NCBI GenBank assembly: GCA_028622995.1 | Contig: JAJQJQ010000016.1 | Span: 806,001 to 870,000 of the forward strand | Direction of reading: 5' to 3' | DNA: 64,000 bases | Source: Panagrolaimus kolymaensis | Lineage: Eukaryota; Nematoda; Chromadorea; Rhabditida; Panagrolaimidae | Part shown: piece after piece, positions 1-13,459 of the stretch | Layout of the letters: each line of letters starts with the position of its first letter | How positions within the stretch are numbered: the first letter of the stretch is position 1 | Made by a program: the position numbers and the translations under genes | The notes under the pieces: model-generated | What the model was told of the DNA's origin: nothing | Database searches by the model: none | What the model saw: the letters and a program-made list of their open reading frames with translations, nothing else

Positions 1-429
1 TCCAACAGGGGTCAATGAAGAAGAGAATGAATCTTCTGGAACATTAACAGCTTGGTATTCATTTGCTGGTATGCTCATATTTTTTCTCCATGATTTTTTG
101 TCGCTTGATACCATCTTACATGAATATGATTCGAGTCTTAAAAGAGAAGAGTAAAGATAACGCAAAAAGGCAATACATCTGTCACTCAAGTGTGAATTCT
201 CTAAGAGAAAAATGTATGAAAAGTGTATGTGAATTTTGACAAACAAACAAAAAACAATTGACATGTCAAAACTTGCATACACATATAATTATTGATAAAA
301 AAGAAACCATTTTACAACAATATTAAAATCAATAAATTTAGCATACCTGAAGTCGAGTGTACAATCGATAGCATTGGTAGCAATTGTATTGCTTACTTCA
401 CTAAGAGTCGCGTTATCAAGTAGCTTCAT
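1..429 (-). CDS. mafr-1: MAF1 homologue, repressor of RNA polymerase III (5' part only)
   Basis: Two exons are visible, 429-347 and 136-1, joined across a 210-base intron (donor GTATGC, acceptor TTTTAAG). The joined frame stays open to the left edge, giving 73 residues. It begins MKLLDNATLSEV and continues with RLESYSCKMVSSDKK, which matches the MAF1 N-terminal box (MKLLENSS... RIESYSCKM in vertebrates). MAF1 is the conserved nuclear repressor that binds the Pol III clamp and TFIIIB components and silences tRNA and 5S transcription when nutrients or growth signalling are low. The C-terminal MAF1 domain lies outside the window. The first ATG gives the expected family start. The gene is divergent from the orphan gene at 808. 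The Pol III subunit RPC6 is encoded 19 kb away in this window. Confidence 0.85.
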
Positions 430-807
430 TTTATTTAGATTATAATAAGGATTAAACTAAAATTGTCAATTTTAGAAAATTCAAAATTTAAAAATCACGT
501 GGTTTACACGCTTTGGATTCAATCGAAGTGTTATGTTTTTATTGTCAACAACAATGGACATAAAAAACAAGTTGAAGGCAAAAATTTATTCGTTTTAAGA
601 CAATTATTTATTTATATATCAAATTTTTGGCAAACCTTCTTACTTATAAATATTTAACTTTTCCAACCAATTCATATTAGATCGCACGTATTTTATTTTG
701 TTTATACCATTATTAAGTATATTAAATAACAAGATTCCTTCTGCTATATTTTTTTTAAATTTTTGATATAATAAAAAATAAGAATATTAATTAAAAAGAA
801 ATGGGAA
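430..807. other. intergenic, divergent promoter region
   Basis: This 378-base AT-rich gap lies between the divergent starts of the MAF1 homologue and the orphan gene. An open frame of 64 codons at 463-657 has no coding character. No other feature was seen. Confidence 0.5.
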
Positions 808-1382
808 ATGTCTTCATCGAGAGGTCGTCATGAATCATCGGGTAGTTTATTTATCGTAGTATTATTAACTTTTAATTTATCTTTATTATTTAGATGTAAC
901 TCGTCAAATACCATTTGAAATTAATCCAGCGTTTTTTCCTCCTCCAACTATTACTATTCCTCCAGAAGATATTCCACCTCCTAGTGATTTTAATGCAAGT
1001 TTAAAACCATTTATTGCAACAAAAAAGCTAATGATAATTATTTTAGTATAATTTTGAACGAGAATATGAAGCCATTACAAGGTATAAAGAAGAGCAAGAT
1101 AATATCGAAGCGCTTAATGGTTCGTCACCACGTCCTACAGCAATTGATATTATATCAAAACTATCTTATTTACCCATATCTTCAAAACCAAAAGTTCAAC
1201 AGCAATCGGTAGTAATACGATTACAGTCCACTGCATCTACAGAGCAGCCATCGATATCAGCAAACCCTCCAAGAGAATCTCCTATTATTCCTCGTTCATC
1301 AACTTCATCTAATTCTTATGCAGCAGACTTGCTCCCAAAATGGAATCCGCCAGATTTAAGACTTGAAGGATTATTCAGGTGA
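808..1382 (+). CDS. proline-rich protein of unknown function, exon structure partly unresolved
   Basis: I do not recognise this gene. Exon 1 (808-841, MSSSRGRHESS) is followed by a clean 52-base intron (GTAGTT...TTTAG, 842-893). Exon 2 (from 894) reads VTRQIPFEINPAFFPPPTIT and then a PPEDIPPP stretch. The next block, in frame from about 1050 to the TGA at 1380-1382, reads YNFEREYEAITRYKEEQDNI, then a Ser/Pro-rich tail ending LLPKWNPPDLRLEGLFR. The junction near 985-1062 is unclear. A TTTTAG acceptor at about 1049 gives the wrong phase with the obvious donors, while a GT in GCAAGT with an acceptor at GAACGAG keeps the frame. No signal peptide or membrane segment is visible. A polyadenylation-like AATAAA lies near 1728. 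It could instead be part of a longer gene if the AG|GTGATT at 1377 is used as a donor. Confidence 0.5.
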
Positions 1383-2010
1383 TTTCAAAGTCTTTCACTT
1401 AATTTTTTATTTTTTGTCTCGTTGTCTTCAACTAACATATTATTATTTTTATTTTTATGCAATTTTATTTTTGTTTTCATTCGCTCATTCCCTTTTTCTA
1501 AAATCCACTTTGAAAATACGGGATAATTTTTACAACAATTTTGATTACAGTCAAAGCTTTTTTGTTATCAATCATCGACAAAAACAAACCTTTTGGTTTA
1601 AACATTTTTTTGTTTGGTTTCATAAAGTGTATTCAACAATAATGTCATTAGTATTTGTGATTGTATATAAAATAAAAAAATTTAACAAATTTTTGAGAAG
1701 TATTTCCTTGTATTTGATTTTATAGAAAATAAATAAATAACTATTTTTTGAAGAATAATAGCTGTTTCATAATGGATAAAAGTTTAGATAATGAAAAGAT
1801 GAAATTGCTTTGAAAGCCGATGGTCACTCATTGCTTGTTTGCACAGATGCCTTTGAATGGAATTTGCGGTCAGTATTCGCTTATTTCTTTTATCCTTCTC
1901 TTTAATTTTTTTTAAATCCATTAAAGCCTTAATTTTTTTGTAATATAGTTATTGATTTATTTTGTGAAAATTGCTTTTTAACTACTGTAAATTTTAAATA
2001 TCAAAGTACT
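1383..2010. other. intergenic or 3' UTR, no gene seen
   Basis: AT-rich sequence between the orphan gene and the galaxin-like gene. The open frame 1363-1725 is hydrophobic, poly-T-driven and low in complexity. Tandem AATAAA-like signals near 1727-1737 probably end the upstream transcript. Confidence 0.4.
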
Positions 2011-2893
2011 ATGATAAATTTTTTTATTGTTATTTGCTTTTCATTAATTCTTGGTACAGTAATTTTTGGACAACAATTGGGTTTGTTTTTTTATTTTAAC
2101 TCTAAACAATTCTAAAAGACATGAAACAAGAAAATTAATTTTGAATACATTACAGTGCTTCGAGCATGCTGTAATGCCTCAGAAAATTGTCGAGAATACA
2201 ATCAACCCGAAGAAATGTTCGGCGTAGCATGTTGTGGATTCGATCCCATGAATCAGTTTGAATCCATATGTTGTGAAAATGTTACCCGAAGTAGACGACA
2301 AGGCAATACATACATTGACAGATGTTGTGGAAATCAGACGCTTTCATTTGATCAAACTTGTTGTCAAGGAATTGTTAGTTTTTTTTTCTCCAAGTGAAAC
2401 AGAAACAACTATTAAAGAAATTTAGGTTCACAACATTCCAAATGGAGAGTGCTGTGGCAATCAAGCATATTCTCGATCGAACAATAAAGCTCTTTGTTGT
2501 GATGCGGTTTTGAATCTCAATGCAGATGCTGGCTCTGCTTGTTGTGGTACAATACCCTTTGATGGAGGTATTCGAGAATCATGCTGTGATGGACAAGTTT
2601 ATCTCAAAGATATTTTTGATGGTTGTTGTCCTGTGCCAGGTTCTCAACCTCAAGCATATAATCCATATAATACTCGGAATTCAATTTGTTGCGATAATCC
2701 CATTCAAAAAATAGGAAATACAAAATGTTGTTATCTCCGAAATGCGAATGGAACCTTTGTTCCAAAAAGTTTTGATTATTCCACAAGTTGTTGTGCTTAT
2801 CCTTACATTGAAATTACGCCAAAAACCAATGGAGCTTGTGTTGCCACTCCCAACAATAGCAACAACACCAACAAGTCTTCATTGAACAGCTGA
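2011..2893 (+). CDS. secreted galaxin-like double-cysteine repeat protein
   Basis: Three exons (2011-2080, 2156-2373, 2426-2893) encode 251 residues in consistent phase. Residues 1 to about 20 (MINFFIVICFSLILGTVIFG) form a typical signal peptide, so the protein is probably secreted. The rest carries about a dozen CC pairs, each usually followed by G, D or E and spaced roughly 15-20 residues apart: RACCN, VACCG, SICCE, DRCCG, QTCCQ, GECCG, ALCCD, SACCG, ESCCD, DGCCP, SICCD, TKCCY, TSCCA. This is the pattern of galaxin, first described in coral skeleton matrix, and of galaxin-like proteins found widely in animals. The tail is rich in Asn and Thr. In a nematode it is more likely an extracellular matrix or cuticle-associated protein; that is inference. 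An AATAAA signal at 2919-2924 follows the stop. Confidence 0.75.
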
Positions 2894-3700
2894 CTCATGC
2901 ATAACCTAATTTTAAATCAATAAAACCTTTCATTTCTTTTTGTCTGTAAAACTTGATAAAATGGAAATTTATGTTCGACATAAATTTTAACTGTTTTTGA
3001 AAGATTAATAAATAAAAAAATTTGAAATTTTTAATTTATTCAAATACTTATGTATTCATTAATCAATATTTGGACAAACGTTTGCTAAAAATTTCATCAT
3101 CCATCTTTAATACGCAGGTTCCCATCAAGACATTTTTTATTTTTTTTATCTAGAAACTTTTTTGTAATACTTTTTTTGCATGTTTTTCAATTCTATAAGT
3201 TTTTTTAACTTGTTTGTTTCTAAGGAGTTTCTTTTCATTTTTCCTTGATTGTCTGTCTGCGCGAAGTCTTCATTATAAAGTATTTACGGTCACCAGCTGC
3301 GCGGCAGCAGCTGGCACTGTTTCCCCTCATTTTTACTCTCTCTCTCTCTCGATGAATAAAAGCGTTTACATCATTTCGTCAAGCGGAAAAACCTTGCAAT
3401 ATCTGTTTATTTTCCTCAAGGGCCTAAAGACTTGCTTCATAGAAGAAACAAAACAATCAATAATCTTAAAAGAAAAGAATTAAGACGTAAAATTATCTGT
3501 CTACCAAACTATTATTGGACATTTTTAATATCACTTTTCTCCTTTCCTCTATTTTTTATTTCGTGACTATTTGACGTAATGCATGTTGACGAAAGCGTTA
3601 AATGCATTGTTTATTGAATGTTCGATTGTTTTGATTATATTATAATTTTTATAGGGTAATAATTAATATACAACATCTCATTTCATTCATAAAAAAATCA
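2894..3700. other. intergenic, upstream of the HSF paralogue
   Basis: AT-rich 807-base gap. It contains a short GC-rich hairpin at 3293-3314 (listed separately) and a short TC run near 3340. The open frame 3214-3483 shows no coding features. The start of the next gene has no obvious acceptor immediately upstream. Confidence 0.5.
3293..3314. repeat. short perfect inverted repeat with paired CAGCTG E-boxes
   Basis: CCAGCTGC at 3293-3300 and GCAGCTGG at 3307-3314 are exact inverted copies around a 6-base loop, in an otherwise AT-rich promoter region. Each arm contains a CAGCTG E-box. A paired bHLH-type site upstream of the HSF paralogue is possible, but function is inferred only. Confidence 0.4.
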
Positions 3701-5268
3701 ATGGCGCCACAAGCTAGCGAAGTTGTCGTTTCATGGATTGATGAAGAAAGCATAAAAACTTTACCGGTTTTTTTAGTTAAATTACTTCGAATGCTTGAAG
3801 ATGAAAATCTTGACGACCTAATTTGTTGGGATAAAGTAATAATTTTTTAAATCTTTTTGTAAAAGTGTACAAAATCAATTACTTTTTAGAGCGGTACATC
3901 ATTTCATATTTGTGATGCACCTCGATTTTGTGACAGCGTTCTTCCCCATTACTTTAAACATCGTAACCTCAATAGCTTTGTTAGACAACTTAATTTCTGT
4001 AAGCTTTTTATTATTTATAAACTGGGAAAACATAATCCACAAATTTTAGATGGTTTCCGTAAACTTGCTGCAAGCGATAAAGCAACGTTAACTAATATTG
4101 AAGCCCCATCAGATGATTTGCATTTTATGCATCCTAAATTTATTCGTGGTCGATCACAATTGATGTATGAAATCAAACGGCAAACAAATCCAACTAAAAA
4201 GCTCACTGCAGTTGCATGTGAAAATAAAATCGTACCTTCAAATCTTGAAGGACAATTTGTTTCAATTCCTGCTCAAGAATGGGTTGACACTACATCGGAA
4301 TTAAGAGATTTAAGAATTAATTGTGATGAGCTTCAATGCCGTGTTGATAATATGGAACGGTATGAAAATACTATCTTGTAAACAATTTTTTAATTTTAAT
4401 TTTTTTTAGTAATCAACACATTCATTTTAACGAACTTCGCAATGTACGTGATATGTATATGAGACAATCAGAATCCTTTAATAAACTTTTATCATGTTTG
4501 GTTAATATGATGAATCCATCAAAGAAAGTTAATCGACGCCCTCGCCCATATGTAGATAATTCAGCAGATAATTTTATGGTTGCTACTCGTAATGGAGGTG
4601 ATATGCTTTCTATTATTCAACGAGAATTTCAAGAAGGCCTTCATATAAGCAAGCAATCACTTTTTGATGAATCAAATAAGGATGATGTTCAATTTGAATA
4701 TTATTATGATCCCGAACAATATGAGCAAGAAGAAACTGAGAACACATTTGGATATCAAAATCAAGATACCGTACTTCAACAAAATCTTGATAGCCAAAAT
4801 AAACAAATTGCAATCAGACAACCAAAGCCTGTTTATGCATATGTTTCTCCTCAACAAGGAACTAAAAAAGAACTTCATGTAAATTATTTTACTATTGTTA
4901 ATAGAAGTATATTAATAATTACTTTTTAGACTCCTAATCGTACTACTATAATCCAAGATTGCCCTTCTACCTCATATGCCACAATTCCACCAGAGCCAAC
5001 ATATTATTATGAAGAAGTTCCATTGGAATTTCTTGAACAAACAACTCCCCGTGGACCTGGTGAATCTCCGGTTTATTTTGAAAAAGTTGAACCTCTTCAA
5101 GATCAAGATGAAAATGAATATGATGAAAATCAAGGAGGAGAAATTCTTTCAAATGATGATTTAATGGAATTTCTTCAAACTGAAAACATCGATAACGGGC
5201 CTATTGAAGGATATTTAGGTAGCGCTGATGGACATGAATGGGATGAAAGTTTATTAAATCAAGTTTAA
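3701..5268 (+). CDS. heat shock factor paralogue (HSF-type transcription factor)
   Basis: Five exons (3701-3835, 3890-3998, 4050-4359, 4410-4878, 4930-5268) encode 453 residues. The HSF DNA-binding domain spans about residues 21-120: LPVFLVKLLRMLEDENLDDL, then SGTSFHICDAPRF, then the recognition region YFKHRNLNSFVRQLNFYGFR, split by an intron inside the Tyr codon as in the other HSF gene at 21251. A heptad-rich HR-A/B trimerisation segment follows (TSELRDLRINCDELQCRVDN, then FNELRNVRDMYMRQSESFNK, LLSCLVNMMN). The C-terminal half is acidic and rich in Tyr, Gln and Pro. Such factors bind heat shock elements as trimers in the nucleus. This copy is the more divergent of the two; from memory C. 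elegans also has an hsf-2 near hsf-1, so orthology to hsf-2 is plausible but unproven. Confidence 0.9.
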
Positions 5269-6266
5269 AGTTTTTTATGCTTTATATTTTTATTTTTTTG
5301 CTTTATGATAACCATTATTTTGTTAGTTTTTGTTTCGTTTTGCGCAATAATCATAAAATACATATAATCAATTATTTTTGGGGGAAGTTGTACCAGTCTC
5401 TTAAAATTTTAATGGACATCACTTGGATTAAAATTGATAAGATATCAAATTTAATTTGATTCGACTTTGATGAAAAATTTTTTTTTTAGTTTGAAAGAAC
5501 AAAAGTTAAATTTCAAACAATTTTCCACACATAACAAAAAAATAAAGAAATTTTCTTTTAAAAAAAGGCATTTGTTTTTTTTTTGCTGTTTATTACAGCC
5601 GATTTGTTTCATCCTTTTTGCTTTTGTCTTTCTTGGCTGCTGCTGCTGAATGGTGATGATGATGCTAACTAAAGAAAGGCCATTTATTTTGGATCAAAGT
5701 CACTCCCGGTCACAAGACAACCGACCACATGAATGCTGGACAAATGGGTTATTATCTATATATTTTTTTTTCAGACGACAACGATAAATAAGAAACAAAA
5801 AAAATATGGGGTGAGAAAGAAGGGACGCGTGCTGCCAAGTACAGCTGGGATGGTGATGATAATGATCGACAACCTTCTTTCCACAGAAAAATTTAAAAAA
5901 AATGACGAGAAGGGCGGTGCCAATCATTCCCTGTACTCTTCCTTCTTCCTTCATCACTTTAAAAGCCCCCTTATTTTGAGCTCATATTTCTCACTTCATA
6001 AAGGGCAGGCCACATTCATAGACGAAAAACAAAAAAAAGCTTTCATTTGATTTTTTCGATTTTTTTTTTCATTATTTGGAAAGACTCCTCATTCTTTGGA
6101 CTTTCAATTCATAGAGATATAACCTGTTTTTTTTTTCATTCCTTAAAAAATTAGTTCAAATTCGAAGGTATTTCTAAAGCTTTTTTTCAAAATTATTGCG
6201 GGCTTTTTTTCTAATTTTAATTATTTGGTTAAAATCAGTTATTGTATCATAGCTTTAATTTCAGAG
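5269..6266. other. intergenic, upstream of the cathepsin L gene
   Basis: This 1-kb AT-rich gap separates the HSF paralogue from the cathepsin L gene on the same strand. It contains GATA-type motifs (TTATCT near 5750, TGATAA near 5852), compatible with intestinal GATA-factor control in nematodes, but single hexamers are weak evidence. The open frames at 5467-5649, 5700-5957 and 5733-6050 look spurious. Confidence 0.45.
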
Positions 6267-8760
<2,494 letters not shown>

Positions 8761-9277
8761 TTTTCATTCTTTCTATTTTTTGAGCTTTTTATTATTACTT
8801 TTTATTTCATTTTATGAAGTGTAAATATTTTCTCCTTGCTTTTGTATAAAAAATGATTTCAAATTAAAAAGATGGAATAGACTTAAACAATATAAAACTC
8901 AAATGTCAAGATTGCAATATTGAATTCAATATTTTTTTTCTTATCGTATCATTTAATTATAATGGGTAAAAAAATTGCGACCCTTTTTTATTTAACTTTC
9001 CTTTGTAATAAATTTGGTTCAGTTAATTTCCCAATGAATGATAGATTTCATCTCAAGTTTTGTTTAATTAGCTATTAAATGTAAATGTGTAATTAATCCA
9101 ACCAAAAATTTACTCGAAAGTTAATAGTTTTACAAAATAATTTATATTTATTCCTTTGATTTGCATAAATAATAATCAAAATCAAAAACATACAATAACA
9201 AATCAAAATTTAAAAAAAATTAAGTAATTCATACAAATGCAGAGATAATAAGAAGAAAGGCTTATAAAAATAATTAT
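8761..9277. other. intergenic between convergent genes
   Basis: AT-rich 3'-to-3' gap between the cathepsin L gene (+) and the CASC3 gene (-). No coding signal or repeat was seen. Confidence 0.5.
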
Positions 9278-10826
9278 TTACTGCGTTGGTGGAACAATTT
9301 CAAGCCTACGACGTTCTCGAGGTTGTGGTGGAGTTCGAGTTTTATTTGTTTGGGAATTAGGGTCGAAATAAACAACATCAGTTGGTTGCCGAGGGTGAGG
9401 AAAACCAGCGCCAGCAACCACCGGAGCTGCAGAAACTACGGGCAATGGAACGACAGCAATGGGAGGTCCAGAAATAAACGGAGCACCTGGTAGTGGTGGA
9501 GCTGCCATAAGTGGGATAGGTGTTACAGCTCCGATAGGTATCCCTTGTGATGGAATTAGTGGTTGATAAGACATGTTCTTGGATCGTGGAATTGAATGCT
9601 TTGGTAGTGATGAAAATTGTTGTCTTTGAGGTCTTGAACTTCCATTCGAAGCAGCTGTGAAACCTGTATTGTCTCGATTATTGAAGCCCGATCGTTGTGG
9701 ACCGCCACCTCGGCTATTGTGATTATTATCAAAGCTTCCTTGTTTTTGCGGTCCAGGACGCTGTTGTTTCAAATTACTTGAAACAATTGTACGCTTAAAA
9801 TGATTTTGATTGCTTCCACCTTCATTGCTTCTTTGGGGTTGTTGAGTAGTTGGTCTACTGCTAGGTAATTGAGTTGCTATTCCACCTCGACTTGGCCTTT
9901 GTGGCTGCCTCTTAATTTCTCGATCGTCATCTCTTCTTTTAAAAGATTCACGAGCATCATTAGAATTAGAAGCACCACCTCCACGTCTTGGTTGTTGTTG
10001 CTGTTGTTGGGGTTGGCGTCGATTTTGTCGCTGTTCCTTTGGCGGAGAAATTTCTTCTTCCTCTTCTTCATTTTCACCTTCAGATTTTCTAATATCATAA
10101 CCATATTTTTTGACAATTTCTGCTTTAGTTTTGGGGCGTTGATGTCTATCATTAAATAAATCATGATTCCACTTTTTATCAGCTCTTGATTTTCTTAATT
10201 GCTCACTTTCAGCCTCATCTTCTTCAGCTTGTCTTGAATCATGCATATAAAAAGCTCCTTTTCTTGGAATATATGCTGGATTTTTAGCATCTTCATCATC
10301 ATCAGGTACTTCTTCGGCTTCACCTTCCTCATCTTGAACAGGCTCTTCATTCTCGGGTTCATTTTCTTGTGCAGTGGATTCACCTGACTCTTCTACACTC
10401 TAAAAATTGTTTTATCATAACTTAGGCTCAAAATATGAGCTAAAAACTAACTTCATTTTTGGTATCAGAAACAGCGGTTTCAGTGGTGTCTGTTTCAGCA
10501 ACTTGTGAAATTTCTTGGTTTTCTTTTGATGATTCACATTGGGGATTTTTTTGTGAGGACTCAACTTCGGGTTTAAGTTCATCGTCAATATTTAATTCTT
10601 CAATTTTTAATTCTTCAGACTTTTCATTGTCCTCCGATTTACCTTCTCTTTCTTCAACCTTTTCTATTTCTTCAGGTTTTGAGTCAGTTTTATCTTCATC
10701 CTTCACTCCTTCTTCTGATTTTGTTTCTTCCAGAGGCTGTTCATTTTTCTCAACATTTTCTGTTGGTTTAGAAGCAGGAGCTGGCTGCTCTGCAACATCT
10801 GGTTTAACTTCTGCTAATTCAGACAT
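9278..10826 (-). CDS. casc3: CASC3/Barentsz, exon junction complex component
   Basis: Two exons (10826-10452 and 10399-9278) joined by a 52-base intron encode 498 residues. The first 125 residues are a strongly acidic, Glu/Lys-rich disordered region. The SELOR signature, which contacts eIF4A3 and RNA, follows: AKNPAYIPRKGAFYMHDSR, then DKKWNHDLFNDRHQRPKTKA and EIVKKYGYDIR. Beyond it lie a poly-Gln run, an RGG-like patch (PRRGGG) and a Pro-rich C-terminus. Barentsz joins the exon junction complex in the cytoplasm and acts in mRNA localisation, translation and decay. The chosen ATG at 10826 directly follows an AG preceded by TTGC, so it probably sits at a trans-splice or 5' UTR splice acceptor. 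The gene is divergent from N-myristoyltransferase and convergent with cathepsin L. Confidence 0.88.
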
Positions 10827-11768
10827 CTGCAATTTTCATATTTAAAAGGGAAAAATTTAATGAAAAATGGATGTAGTAGGGAGAAGAATATATAAAATAA
10901 AAAAGGAGATAAAAATTCGGCATTATTTAAAATTATGATGATTCAACAAAAATAATTTTCCTTAATTTAACTAAAACTGCCAAATGTCGCGAATTTTAAG
11001 TACGTGGAAAGAAAAGTGGTTTAAGACGCGATCGAATAAGTATTTTTTAGAGCTTAGAGCTCGAGAAAACCCAACAAAATCACAAAAAAAAATGCGGGCG
11101 GAGTAGTTAGAGTCACCACTGAATGCATTTTTTGTGAGTAAAAGAAAAGCCAAACTCATTTGGGAGCAGCAGCGGCTCAACCATAACGTGCACGTTCGTT
11201 TGTTCGCCAGTCTAAGAAAAAACGCACTAACCATTATTTTCCGTAGGCTTTGAAAGTCAGCTTTCTTCGAAACAAAGAAAAAGAACGTTGACCATTGGCT
11301 AGCTAGAAAATTAGAAAAAATAATTGGAAAGCAAAAGTTCGTAAACAGAACACTAAATTGTTAAAGGTTTCAACGAAAAAAAAGGATCTATCAAACAGCG
11401 TTTGCACCCTACAAAATAAATGTACATAGCAGTACATACATTAATATGTATTATATAGCTTTTAACAATAAAAATGGTTCAAAATTTAATTTCTATGCTT
11501 CACCAAAAATGCATTTATTCGATTCCACGATTTCCTTTCCCCAATCCGCACAAAACAAAAAATAAATAAAATGTCTAAGAGCGAAAATTTCGCATTTCAG
11601 TGATAAATAAAAACCATTAACGCTTTTTGTTGTTACTTTCCTTACTCATAAAAAAGACATTTTCTTCTTCTTTTGATTTTCGCTTTCAATATTTTTATTA
11701 AAAAATCTGAAATTTTTTAAAATCAATTAACAATTTTCAGTTACTCTTGGGATTCAAAACTTTAAAAA
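10827..11768. other. intergenic, divergent promoter of CASC3 and N-myristoyltransferase
   Basis: AT-rich 942-base gap. The open frame 10971-11234 (-) has no coding features. A TTTTCAG acceptor at about 11734-11740, followed by 28 bases before the myristoyltransferase ATG, suggests a 5' UTR intron or trans-splicing. Confidence 0.45.
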
Positions 11769-13253
11769 ATGTCGGAGCAAAATCTAGAAGAAAATTATGC
11801 CGCTGATAAAAAAGGGCTCGAATTAGCTCAAGCTGACGTTGCTGCACCACTTGCTGGAGCCGCTGATGCTGGACAACCTGGTCGTGATAATGATGTTATA
11901 AACATGATTCAACAACAGCTTCGAAATATCCAATTACAAGAGCAACAGCCCAAGAGTTTTCAATTTTGGAACACTCAACCTGTTCCTAAACTTGGTAAGC
12001 ATTTTTATATATATTATTTATTAATTTTTTGCTTTTTTTTAGGTGAACTTGTGACAGAAAATACCTCTATTAATCCTCCAATTCCTGTTGATCAAGTCCA
12101 ACAAACGCCTTACAAACTTCCAAGTGGTTTTCGCTGGGCTGAAGTTGATCTCAAAAATGCTGATGAACTCAAAGAACTCTACACTTTGCTATCGATGAAT
12201 TATGTTGAAGACGATGACAACATGTTTCGCTTTGATTACAGCGCTGAATTCTTGTTATGGTGAATATTTTAACATAGTTTTCTTTCATTCTTATTTTGAC
12301 CATTGTTAATTTTAGGGCTTTGATGCCTCCTGGATGGCAAAAGACTTGGCATTGCGGTGTTCGAGCTGGGGATAACAATAAACTTGTTGGTTTTATTGGT
12401 GCTATTCCATGTAAGCTTCAAGTTCATGATAAAGAAATTAAATGTGTTGAAATCAACTTTCTTTGTGTGCACAAGAAACTTCGTTCAAAGCGTCTTGCTC
12501 CTGTTTTGATAAAAGAAATAACTCGTCGCGTCAATCTTAAAGGCATTTTTCAAGCTACTTTTACTGCTGGTGTTGTTATTCCTAAACCCATCGCACAATG
12601 TCGCTATCACCATCGAACTCTCAATCCCAAAAAACTTATTGATACTGGGTTCTCAGCTTTGGCAAAGAATATGAATATGGCAAGAACAATCAAGCTATAC
12701 AAAGTTCCTGATTATCCAAGTCATAATATAATTCCACTTCAAGAAAAACATATTAAATCTGCTTATCAACTTTTGACAACATGCCTGAAGAAATATCCTC
12801 TCCATCCTCTCTTTTCTGAAGCTGAATTCAAGCATTTTATGTTACCACGTGAAGATATTATTTACTCTTATGTTTTGCTTAATGATGACAACCATGTTAC
12901 CGATCTCTTAAGCTTTTACAATTTGCCATCAACTGTTGTTAATCATCCTGTTCACAATCAAATTAAAGCTGCTTATGCATTTTACAATGTGGCAACAAGT
13001 ATTCCTCTTAAAGATTTGATGCAAAATGCTCTCATTATGGCTAAAAAGGTATTCCTTTTTATATATTTGTAATTGTTAAGTGGATTTATTTTAGGCTAAC
13101 TTCGATGTTTTCAACGCTCTTGACATCATGGAAAATGAAGCATTCCTTAAAGACCTCAAATTTGGAATTGGTGATGGTCTCCTACAATATTATCTTTACA
13201 ATTGGAAATGTCCTGATCTTAGCCCTGCTGAAGTTGGCTTTGTTCTTCAATAA
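11769..13253 (+). CDS. nmt-1: glycylpeptide N-myristoyltransferase
   Basis: Four exons (11769-11994, 12043-12259, 12316-13048, 13095-13253) encode 444 residues, close to the family's usual length. The N-terminal 70 residues are acidic and Gln-rich, as in other animal NMTs. The two GNAT-like halves follow: [58 protein letters not shown] and [20 protein letters not shown] (the myristoyl-CoA-binding half), then [17 protein letters not shown] and the peptide-binding half. The chain ends EVGFVLQ, which fits the conserved NMT C-terminus whose carboxylate is the catalytic base. It attaches myristate to N-terminal Gly of cytosolic substrates such as small GTPases and kinases. It is followed 206 bases later by IBA57 on the same strand. 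Confidence 0.95.
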
Positions 13254-13459
13254 TTAGTATATATTAATTACTTTGTTTGAAATTTAATTTAATTCTGATA
13301 AAACAAATTTGCTCTATTTAATAAATTTAATATAATATAATTCTAAAGTCTCTATGTACTTGGATACTGTCAAGGTTGCAGTAGAATATTTAATCATTAC
13401 CATGATACCATAATACTTGATATTGTATTATTTCTTTAGTCTTTACGTATTTTTCGTCC
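13254..13459 (+). other. short intercistronic gap, nmt to iba57
   Basis: This 206-base gap holds an AATAAA at about 13320 and a TTTAG acceptor about 22 bases before the next ATG. That layout fits a polycistronic transcript processed by trans-splicing. No snRNP-binding U-rich element could be proven. Confidence 0.4.

Noticed and set aside
1363..1725. 120-codon open frame after the orphan gene
   Set aside because: Phe/Tyr/Leu-rich from T runs, no domain, overlaps a probable 3' UTR.
5467..6050. Open frames between the HSF paralogue and cathepsin L
   Set aside because: Low complexity, overlapping frames on both strands, no splice continuity or recognisable motif.
10459..10845. 128-codon plus-strand Ser-rich frame
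   Set aside because: Antisense shadow of the acidic CASC3 exon 1.
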